Source: Psettodes erumei (taxonomy: Eukaryota > Chordata > Actinopteri > Pleuronectiformes > Psettodidae). From it: DNA of 64,000 bases. The notes below the pieces were generated by a model. That model worked only from the letters and a program-made list of their open reading frames with translations, did no database searches and had not been told where the DNA came from. The translations under genes were made by a program, and so were the position numbers. The stretch spans positions 186,001 to 250,000 of the forward strand of contig JAFBJZ010000377.1 of NCBI GenBank assembly GCA_016785225.1. Reading direction: 5' to 3'. Below, piece by piece: positions 47,700 to 58,632 of the stretch; the first letter of the stretch is position 1, and every line of letters starts with the position of its first letter.

Positions 47700-49550
47700 A
47701 TAGTGTGGCTTTATACCCTTACCTTGAAATACATGAGGGGATAATGCTCATCATATAAATCACTGTTATGACATTTAATGTTGATTGTTAACCACTTCAT
47801 TAAAGGCTGAAATAATGGGCAGTCTTACAGAAAAATATCCTCTGAATTTTTGTAGCTTTGCTTTTAGCTGCATCCAAACTTTTCATTCTAAGTGCCCCAA
47901 AGAGAAAAAAAAAAACGTTTACAGTAGGATAGTATATATCATAATTCACCACACTCCAATTGCAGGTCATCCTGTTCACTTTCAACACAAAAATCAACAT
48001 CAACAAAGAAAAAACCTGAGAGCAGGTCCATAAGTAAGAGCATGAAATAGCTGGTGCTGCTGCACATTTTTCTGTCAAAAAATGTCTGTTTTAGGTCTCA
48101 GCATAAAACCAATCCAGAGCTGGGGCCTCATTTATAAGAGTGCATTAGATCCATATTAAAAGCATATGTGTGCAGTAAAGCAAGAGTGGCATGCAGCAAA
48201 AATATTCTTATTTATAAGTGTGTGTACTGTGCATACACACACCTGCAGGCAATAGTCCCCATATAAATCGCAGTCCACCTGGAAATGTTTGTACACAGAC
48301 CAGCCTCATCTCCGGCCCTCCACACACCCACATTCACACATAAATGGACATGAATGTTGACGAGCCTGCCGATCATTGGTTCCTCACGGTGAATCATGGC
48401 AACAACCAGTTGGACCAGGTTAGCCAGGAAAAGGAGGGTTGTGATTCTGTGTCAGACTTTTTTGTGTGTGTGTGTGACAGCCATCGCAGCGTTGCCAGTG
48501 CTGCACTATGTCAGTCCTCATGTAGGTTTGGGACCTGAAAGATGCATACCAGTGTACAGTGCCATATCCTACAGAAAAGCTGAGCTCTGTGAAAAGATAG
48601 CTTATGCGTTCAAACATTTCATTACAACAGTCTAGTTTCAACATTCTTTGGATGTGCATGCATTGGCCATTTATGGTTGCATGTGGCCATGTAGAGGGCA
48701 GGGATCCATTTCCCTTTGTCAAATTAGTTAGTGCTGTCATACAGCAGTACAGATGTTAACAGTAATATCAAGCACATATTGGACTGAGGGTGGCTCGTCC
48801 ACCTGCTTACTCACACTGTAAATGATATAATTTTAAATTACAATTCATTTGGCTCTTTCAAATGGAATAAAATTAGAAGAAGTGGGAGGAAAGCATTACT
48901 ACATAAGCATGATTTTGCGGGTTTCACTTCAATGACAGTTGTCCTGGTAACACATCCTGTTATAATGTGGCTCACTAAAAGCCTCATGCCACGTGCACAC
49001 GTCATGTGAAACTCAAGACACAGCATGAAAAGATTTGGTCTGTCCCTGACATAATCCCTTGTATTCTGACTGTTTTGAAGTGGGACCAGAATTTATAGAA
49101 GGCAGAACGTCAGAAATCATTTTAAAACTACGCTCATGACTCGTGACTCATTTTGTTTATTAACTCTCAGATAAATGAGTTATTGGACCCGACACTGTAT
49201 GGCTCAAACATAACCCACATTGGAATCAATGTATTTTAATACCCTTTTTTGTGATTTTAATTAAGAATAATTATGTATACAACACAATATAATTTAGTAT
49301 TAATAAGTATTATAGTTTGATCATGACTAGAATTATTTCATGTTTGAAATTCATTCATTGATTACACATTCGAAAACATTTGAAAACTATTTTAACGTTC
49401 TAATTTAGTGTGTGTCTCAATGTCATAGTGCAGTACATTGATCAGTTGATCAGTAATCAGTATAATTTGTAGTGGAAAGGCAACTGAAAAGGCAAGAAAA
49501 CTAATTACTAATTGTATATTAGTTCTAAAAACTGCAACATAAAAAAGAAA
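47700..49550. other. Intergenic region, no gene seen
   Basis: Only short, motif-free open frames occur. The region lies between the plus-strand connexin and arm B of the inverted repeat. Confidence 0.45.
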
Positions 49551-49557
49551 AAAAAAT

Positions 49558-50133
49558 GCTGCATGAGTTACATTACATGCATCAATTATCAGCTTCATTT
49601 TGTTAGAAATATGGAATATGATGTATAATCTGAACAACTGAACTCCAGACAGTGACTGATAGCCAGGTCTGCCTCCCTCCTTCCCTTGCTGGATTTCTTG
49701 TGCATGTGAACCACACTCACTGTCATCCCCATGGTGATAGTGAAGTAAAATACCTCAAAATTAAATTGGGGAAGCTAATTTAAATCGTACAGCCACACTG
49801 CTGTGTGTGAAGGCCAACCAGAGCACGTCTAATAGCAGCTCTGCAGAAGGTGGGTAATGAGAGGCCTGCTTGTCTGCTGTGAAAAGCTGGATGCTATCAA
49901 AGAAAAGTGTTTCATGAACACTTGGTAGTATAAAATGTCTGAAAAATACCAAAAAATGTTGGTATAATACAGTGCCTGAAGTGGGCTGGTACGCACTGGG
50001 ATGGCAATACAAGAACATTGACATTTTTGTCTTTTCAGTGCTGGGACTTTTTCTTGCGTACCCTTATGCAGCCGGGACTCATGGGCAGCATTTTGTCAAC
50101 TCGACAGTGCTCAGACAGCACAGACGTCCACCA
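49558..50133 (-). repeat. Local inverted repeat, arm B
   Basis: It is the reverse complement of 44405-44976, with about 5-10% scattered differences by eye and small indels. The homology stops abruptly at both ends: an A-rich run on the left and ATATTATG on the right. The pair brackets the plus-strand connexin. Confidence 0.85.
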
Positions 50134-50139
50134 CCCATA

Positions 50140-50570
50140 TTATGTTGTAAAATGCAAAAAATAAATAAATTGTTTAAACTGTTTAATGAAAACTGCATTA
50201 TGTCTAAAAAAATTTTAAATAAAAAAGTCAAAAATAAAATAACATCAAAAGATTAGTGGTTCATGAACAGTACTATGTCATAAAAATGTGAAAAAACACC
50301 ATACCACCCCTTTTGAGCTGTTCATTTATATATAGGCTCTCAAGGCAATCTCAACGACGACTTCCTGGATGATTGAGACCCGCTACTACTCGGTTCCCCG
50401 GAGCTCCTCAGAGCATATTTAAAAAGAGAAAGAGACCAAACCCCCTTTCCCCCCCTTCTTTGTATTTGTATGTAAAAATATTATATTACACTTCATCGTA
50501 AGACTTAACAAAACAATCGGCCAAAAAACAACCAAACTGCCAAAGTATTGTATGTGGTAAAAATGTGGAA

Positions 50571-50601
<31 letters not shown>

Positions 50602-52149
50602 CTTACTATGAAGTGCTTATAACACACTATTCTGAAGTTTTTCACATTTTTATGAATTCTATACCTTGTCTTTTGTTGTGGGTTTTTTTCATACTATACA
50701 ATATTGTTTTTACTGCATATTTGATGCCTCACCATGACAAGTTCATGATATTTTTGATGCTTTGCTATATTGTATATATAAATACTCCTGGGTTAAAACT
50801 CCTGTTGTAGTGATAGCTTAGTGGTTAAAACCCAGAAAACAACAGACTATCACAACTCTGAATCTGGAGACAATCATACTGTTGATGGGATTTATCATAA
50901 TGTTTTTATGCCTTCCTCTACCATGAAACTTTTTGACAGTTTGATGCGATGGTGTACTACTACTTTTTTCAACATGTTTTTGGTGCCTTATGGAACTCTA
51001 TGAATGCATCACAGGTTCAGGTGCTCAGATAGCTGGCTGGTTAGTCTGAACAACACTGAGCAGGTCTGGGGTTTGACTTCTGGGAGGCACATTATCGCAA
51101 CAGAATGTCACAACTCCAAACTAGAAAATTTGTCATGTGATTTTTTTTCATGTTTAATACTTTTTTTAAGAGATGAAATTTGTTTTTATGAAACACAACA
51201 CTGGCATGTTTTTTGACATATTTTTTTTATTCTTTTTGACTATCGCAACATATACTGCAAGTATACACTGTAACACTGCATTTTTGGAATAACTTTCAGA
51301 GTAGTTGACAAACATTACTTGCTATGAAGATTAACAGCAAACAAATAAACAAGGTTTAGTGATGAGTACCTTGATCAAATCCAGATGTTATAATGCAAGA
51401 ACAGATATTCATCTAGCATTTATTTCAGCAAAGCTTACATGTGACAGGTAATCCTCACTAATTAGAAACCACATTCAGTGTTCTGACCCGATGTAACATC
51501 ACAATGTGGAAGCCTGATGCTAAAGACAAGCAATGGTGAAAATGACACTGTGAATACAATGAATATTTTGTTTCCTGCATTAAAAGTAAAAGTTAAAAGT
51601 AAATAAGGATATAAGTAATAAATAAGGATGAAGAAACATTCACAGTGATTGGGTTACCTATCTGCAGCACGGCAGAGAAAAACTGAAGGAAATAAGTGGC
51701 CTTTGCAGCTTCCGCCCAGATAACAAAAACACTGGGCTTGATTCATGAAGGTTTTCACACTGCTCTAAAACTGGATGCAGTCTGTTGCTGGTAACAACCA
51801 TGAAGACTGCATCCATCCAGCCTGAAAACAAAGTGCTCTGCTTAAAAAGCATGTGTCTGTTTTGGTACTCCTTCTGCATGAGCAGGACATAACCTGACTG
51901 CACGGAAGACATTCCACTGTGGATATCATGCATCTGGATCAGCCCACTACCCTGCAATCAGGAAATGAAATATATTTGGATACACACAGTAGGTGGTATT
52001 ACACAAACCAATATTTCAGAAATAAGTCCACACTGAGGAATACAGCTGCAGGTTGAACTGATGACTGAACAGGCTGTAGGAGGTAAAGAAATCCTACATC
52101 AGACAAAATGTGACATGAAGGAAGTTACTGTAGTGTCAGCAGCCTGACT
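50140..52149. other. Region downstream of mcm9, including its likely 3' UTR
   Basis: No separate gene is supported. Minus-strand AATAAA hexamers at 51419-51424 and 51227-51232 are candidate mcm9 polyadenylation signals, implying a 3' UTR of 0.7-0.9 kb. A TA/GA simple repeat lies at 50571-50600. The 99-codon minus-strand frame at 51658-51957 has no recognisable domain and falls within this presumed UTR. Confidence 0.45.
50571..50600. repeat. (TA)n(GA)n microsatellite
   Basis: A TA run passes directly into a GA run. Confidence 0.9.
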
Positions 52150-53731
52150 TCAAACTTTTTCTGTCTTTGAAAACTCTTGGTCCCAGTCAGTGTCAAGAAC
52201 ATCATGACTAAAGTCAACAGATCCAAACAGGGAGAGTCCGGCTGAGAAAGGCCGCGTGGAACCAGCAGCAGCAGCAGCTGGTGGAGGGCCCAGCTCAAAA
52301 CACTTCCTCTTCTTCAGATTGACAGTGCTTTCACAGTCAGCACTCCTCATTCGCTTCTCAGCCCGAGCACGCTCCGTCTCGTTTGCTTTGCACTTAAATG
52401 TACCTGCTGACTCTGTCTCTCTGTTGTGCTCCTGTCCAGTGTCCTGTGTGAACACCTCGGCTGTGCCGGGAAATATATCCTGTACTTTGCCCGCAGCGAC
52501 TGCACTTTTTATCTTCTTTGCTAAAGGGCTGTGTCCGGATGACTTCGGATCTGACCGCTGAGCACTGTTTCTTTTAAACAAACCTTTGTCCACATTCATC
52601 TGAGCTGTGGTCGCGGGTCGAGCTGCCCAGGTGAAAGAAAATGCAGACAGCTTGGCCAGTGTCGAGGAGGCCACCGTGGACTTTGTGAGGCCTGATCCAA
52701 ATGACGCCGGATCACTGATGCGGGAATGTAAAGGTGGGGAGCCGTCCTCTCCAAGGGGAAAAACATCCATATCGGGCTCAGTTGATGTGAAACCAGTACC
52801 TTCCGCCCCTCTCTCTTCTACCTCACTGACATGGCTCATCTGCCTCTTCCTGATTTGGCACCGGTTCTGTTCTTTCATTCTTGCTTTTGTCTCCGCAAGT
52901 GAGCCGGCTGACTCATTGTGATTAACCAGCTTCTGTTTACTGCCGCCTGTGTGGAGACCTCTGCTGCCTTGGCGGTGTTCACCGACGTCTGAACTGCCGT
53001 TAACGTGAGTGTGGAGCAAAGGTCTCATCTTCCGGGGTTTGAACACAAAGTCAGACAACTTTGCACGCAAGTCTTTACCCATTTCATCTTCAACATTTTC
53101 CCTGAGCACAGCACCAACGTTATTTGTCCCAGTCTGGTCCCTGTTGTCCTCTTTCTCAAACTGTGTGAGATTACTTGCGAGGAATTTTTGACGCGATGAC
53201 AGTGTGCCAACAACAGTGTTGTTGGTGGACACACCCCTCCCTCCCTGTCCCCCTCCTCCCTCTCGGTCATGCTGCTCTTGAGTCATCTCCCTGAATTGTC
53301 TGTCTTTCAGATTCTTGGAGACTCTCTGAAGCACACACCCTGATGACTTTGGATGTTGGTCATCTTTCTGCCTCTCAGACTGCTTCACCTCCTTTTGGGT
53401 GGTGGAGCTTTTTGCTTTAATGTTTCCCTTTTCTGAAGCCAAGGTCATTCTTCCCTCATTGTTTAATTTTGAGCTGGCGTGGCTTTGAGTGTCCTCAGGC
53501 GACCGTTCGACCGGGCTGATTTTTGAATTTAGTTTTCGATTCAGGTTTTCTTGACTCGATGTCATTACTGGTGTCATCATGTCCTCTGACAGAGTGATGG
53601 AGTGGAACCAATTCAAACCACTCTCCTCCGGGCCATCATCCCTGTTGCCAGCGGCAGTGTCATGGCAGTAGGTTTTGTGATTGGCGAGTGGTGGATCACA
53701 CTGGGAGGCCTCTGAGGAGATGCTCTTTAGC
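52150..53731 (-). CDS. mcm9: mcm9 terminal exon: disordered MCM9-specific C-terminal tail
   Basis: This single exon encodes residues 662-1188. It starts after the acceptor TTGTTCACTAG (phase 2, AG|G for Arg662). Outside short motifs it is low in complexity and poorly conserved. Motifs shared in position with human MCM9 are GLNWFHSIT (about 700-708), KLSDFVFKPRK (about 886-896), TLAKLSAFSFTWAARP (1019-1034), KKRKCFELGPP (about 1135-1145) and VLDTDWDQEF near the C-terminal end. MCM8 lacks such a tail, which separates the paralogs. In human MCM9 the tail supports nuclear localisation and RAD51 recruitment. Confidence 0.93.
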
Positions 53732-55473
53732 CTAGTGAACAAAGAAAACCCAGGTTAACTGGTGTTTAAGGCATAGGAACCCTGACACAATTCTGTGTCC
53801 TCCAAAAACACATGAAACATGACAATGTCCCATGTGGAATTGTCTACAAGAGCAGATTGTGACAGCATGGATCAGGCTCTGGAGAGAGTTTATATTAGAA
53901 AACTGATCGCTTTCATCTGTGTGGGAATTCTTTACACTATACAAAATATGCATAAGCCACAACCTTTAAGCACTGTAATGTAACTGAGACCAGTGTGTGA
54001 AGTACTCTATAACAACGAGCTCATGTGTTAGTGGTGTTTTGAAAAAAACTTATCTGCAAAATGGGAAAACTTTTTTCATCGTCTCTACAGTCTCCTGCAC
54101 ATGTCCAGTTTTGCACACCTGCAAAGCTCTGAACTAGAATCAACTATTCAACTATTAAACTAATCTATTAATAAACCAATCAACTATTTACCTGCAATTA
54201 TCTTTGAATCATCTCTGGGCCCAACCTGATATGCCATATAACTGGATGGAGCAATGAAGGAGTTCAGAGAGGACAGTGTAAATGATTTCAATTTGGTTTG
54301 AATCACCTTCTGCAGTGATACTGAGCCATGTTACAGCTAAGCTGTGTGAGCAGTTTGGTTAAGCGTGATGTCAGCTCTGTGGTTGCTGCCGTTAATGATT
54401 TATCAGTAATGTAAGGACATTAGGGATGCACCAATACCAAAAGCACTATCCACTATTGGCCAAATACTATGTTAATGTACTCATTCTTGTAATTATAAAG
54501 CTACTACTACTACTATACAACTGCACCAGCGTCCACTTTATGGTAACACGATGTTGACCTCTGGTAAATTGAGTGGATTGAAATGCAGCGTATCGTTCAG
54601 TCAGTTCATCTTCCTGACCGCCATTCTCTCTCTCTCCCACACACACACACATACACAGCTGAGTCATGATGGAAAGTGCCCGTATGTGATCCATGCATGC
54701 ACTGTCAACAACAACAACAGCATCATCATGTTGTATTTAGTTTGTTGAAGTCAGAAACTGAGCAGCATGTGATGACAATAAAACATGTTTGAAAGTTGGA
54801 TCTGTAATGGTATCAGTATCGACGCGTACCCAAATGTAAGTACTCGTATGAAATAAAGTGGTATCAGTGTGATAATCAGTTTCATCCGCCCAGTCCATTT
54901 AATGTCTTACAACCACAAACCTGTGCATCTTTTGACATTTCTTTACTTATTCTGGGGATCTTGCCTGCCCATGGTCTATACTGTTTACAATATAAACCTT
55001 AATAAATCTTCATTTAGAGAAGCCCCAAAGAAGACCATTGGAGTTCAGAGTTCCCCCCAGCATATTCCACACACTGACTGACAGTCAGTAAATGGAGAAA
55101 GCAGTCAGTTACTCACCTGGACAGTCTCCCCATCTCTTTCTGAAGGAGCAGCGGCAGCTTCAGGCCTTCCAGCAACGTCCGACACTGAGTTTGATACTGC
55201 TGACCAGGCTCAGCGGGGAAGGAGGTGAGCAACGCATTTATATTTCCCAGCAGAGCTCCGCCCTAAAAAGAGCAGACACATTTGGAATGGAAAATAGGGA
55301 CACTGTGAGAATAATTGTGTCATAGATGAAAGACATCAACAATCCAAATATGGAACAAGATCATTTTTGCCCTGATCCTTACCTGCATTGAGCACTCCAT
55401 GACAGAGACAGCTATGACAGCATCCTGGATGGTCACTGTTTCTCTGTACATGAGCCTGGCATGAGCTGCAAGG

Positions 55474-55506
<33 letters not shown>

Positions 55507-58500
55507 TTACTGTGACTGATGCACTTCTGCTGCTCTCAGCTGTTTATAACAATAGTTGTTTTCATTGAAGGAACTAAAATCGGTTCATTAGAACTGAAAT
55601 GATTAAGGTGAAGTCATTTCTAGTAGAACACAGACAAAAACATGGCCATGTATGGAGCAATCCTTCCAGTCCTCACCCCACAGGAAACATCAGTGCAACC
55701 TGAGGCTTCCCAAAGAGCAGCTGACACGCCACAACGCTACTGGGAAAATGTTTTGTGGGCTGATAGAACTAAGGTTGAGTTGTTCAGGAAGAACACACAG
55801 CATTATGTATGGTGAAAAAGAAGACTAACATCAAAGCATCAACCCAGCAGTAAAGCATCATGGAGGGGGAAATTAATTTCCAAGTTCTGATAATGTCAGG
55901 GTGACTGTCACCAGCTGATGCTCAGTAAAAGCTATGTAATGCAGCAGGACCACCTTTTGGAGTGGTCCACTCAGAGCCGTTCACACTAAGACATCCTCAG
56001 AATATGTCTGAGCTGAAACAGGTCTGATCCACAGCTGCTGGAACAGCTGGTTTGAAGTTATTGCTGCCAAAGGAGATTGAACCAGCTGTAATATAAATGC
56101 AAGGATTCACTTTTTCCACATGAAAAATGATCATTGTTTCTGTGTCATTAGCTAAAGCACATTGTTCCCATGACGTTTTATTATAATGTATCACCAAAGG
56201 GACTTGACTGTTTTGCACAACAGCAGAATCACTTCCCTTTCCCAAACATTCACTAACCTTTCAGCTTTTAAACTTAAACCAGTGAAAAGTGAAAGGGGAA
56301 GAATGCCATTAACAGAGGAAGTGAACATTAGGCGTCCTCACCTTCAGCCAGCCTGCTCAGGCTCTCCAGCATGCGGATGGTGGTGCGGGCGGCATTGCGG
56401 CCGTCGCTCTGCCTCTGCAGCTGGTAGTAACGCGTCAGGATGCTGTTGGCCTCGTCGGACACATGCGGCTGGAGGCGCTTGATCAAGCTGAAGTAAGCCT
56501 TCATTTTCTCCATGGACCACAGGCTGGATGACTCGGTGGGCAGTCCTGAGAGCAAGACAAGACCACTGACATGTCACCAGGGAAGGGGTGTGGGACGGGA
56601 CATATGAATAACTTTTTTTAATTCATTATTTATTTATTTATTAGCTATCTATTTTTTCATTTGTTCAACAGTTTTCAATGTATCTATGTTTGTTAATTGT
56701 TAATATGTCTTTATTGAGCATTGTTTAGAACAAATTCAAAAGCACGCAATGTACCTCTGTCCTCCAGAATGAAAGAGGAGATGACACGGTCCCACTCTGC
56801 GTTTCTGGTGTCCAGCAGAACCAGCACCAGGTCGAAACGACTCAGCAGAGGGCTGGCCAGCGCCACGTTCACCGACAGCGGCTCGTTGGGATCGTACTGG
56901 CCTTTGGGGTTTGTGGCTGCCAGGATGGTGCTGCGAGTGTTGAGCTTACACACCATGCTTGTAGGGAGAGTGAACAACAATCTTAACCTTGCTCAGCAAC
57001 AAGGCATTTTCCGTGTTCGAGATGTTCATGTAGAAAAGGTGTTTGAGTATAATCAGGTTATTTCTAGGAGGATCCTGTAGGACTATGCCTGACTATGAGT
57101 GCAGAATTAGCTATTAGCACCAGTAACCTGGTCAGAGATGTTACATGAAGGCTGTCATGATTCTCGTGGTTTGTAAACATAGCATGACTCCCTGTTATCG
57201 GGAGGGACCAATCGTAAATGTCATAAAACATCATTTGAAAAGTAGATTTTGGATGCCTCAGAGATCAATCAGGATATGAAACCTCAGAGAGCCTGCCCCT
57301 GCTGTCAGTGTGTGGAGAAGCAGGAATGTCCTACCCAGCTTTGGCCACACTAATAGACTGCTGCTCCATCGCCTCGTGGATACTGATGCGGTCGTGCTCC
57401 TTGATGCTGTTGAATTCATCGATGCAGCACAAGCCGCCATCCGACAGGACCAGGGCTCCCGCCTCCAGGTGCCAGTCGCCTCCATCTTTCACCGCTGCAA
57501 CTGTCAGTCCTTCAGCAAATGACATCATGCGTCAACAAATACATACATATATATACAGCCGTGGCCAATAGTTTTGAGAATGACACAAATATTAATTTTC
57601 ACAAAGTCTACTGCCTCATTTTTTCTGATGGCAATTTGCATGTACTCTAGAATGTTATGAAGAGTGATCACATGAATTGCAAAGTCCCTCTTTGCCATGA
57701 AAATGAACTTAATCCCCCCAAAAAACATTTCCACTGAATTTCAGTCCTGCCACAGAAGGACCAGCTGACATCATGTCAGTGATCCTCTCGTAGACACAGG
57801 TGAGAGTGTCGACAAGGACAAGGCTGGGCATTCCTCTGTCATGCTGATTGAGTGAGAATAACAGACTGGAAGCTTTAAAAGGAGGGTGGTGCTTGAAATC
57901 ATTGTTCTTCCTCTGTTAACCATGGTTACCTGCGAGGAAACACATGCAGTCATCACTGCTTTATACAAAAAGGGCTTTACAGGCAAGGATATTGCTGCTA
58001 GTAAGATTGCACCTAAATCAACCATTTATCGGATTGGATAATCAAGAACTTGAGAGGTTCAATTGTTGTGAAGAAGGCTTCAGGGCGCCCAAGAAAGTCC
58101 AGCAAACGCCAGGACCGTCTCCTAAAGTTGATTCAGCTGTGGGATCGGGGCACCACCAGTGCAGAGCTTGCTCAGGAATGGCAGCAGGCTGGTGTGAGTG
58201 CATCTGCACGCACAGAGAGGTAAAGACTATTGGAGGATGGCCTGGTGTCAAGAAGGGCAGCAAAGAAGCCACTTCTCTCCAGGAAAAACATCAGGGACAG
58301 AATGATATTCTGCAAAAGGTGCAGGGATTGGACTGCTGAGGCCCAGAAGTTAACTGACAGCATGAGAGGGTGAATTGCAGAGGTCGTGAAAAAGAAGGGT
58401 CAACACTGCAAATACTGACTCTTTGCATAAACTTAATGTAATTGTCAATAAAAGGCTTTGACCCTTATGAAATGCTTGTAATTATACTTCAGTATATTAT

Positions 58501-58591
58501 AGTAACATCTGACAAAGAGATCTAAAAACACTGAAGCAGCAAACTTTGTTAAAACCAATACTTGTGTCATTCTCAAAACTTTTGGCCACAG

Positions 58592-58632
<41 letters not shown>

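Noticed and set aside
49972..50256. 94-codon frame in inverted-repeat arm B, shared with arm A
   Set aside because: The first part (LGLFLAYPYAAGTHGQHFVN) is conserved between arms only because the DNA is repeated; the frames diverge at the repeat edge. No known family was recognised.
51658..51957. 99-codon minus-strand frame beyond the mcm9 stop
   Set aside because: It lies in the likely mcm9 3' UTR, has no recognisable domain, and its start context is not compelling.
52256..52561. 101-codon plus-strand frame opposite mcm9 exon 14
   Set aside because: It is antisense to a clearly homologous MCM9 coding exon; no independent evidence supports it.
57944..58339. 131-codon frame inside mcm9 intron 8
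   Set aside because: It is a frameshifted reading of a Tc1-like transposase remnant, not a host gene.
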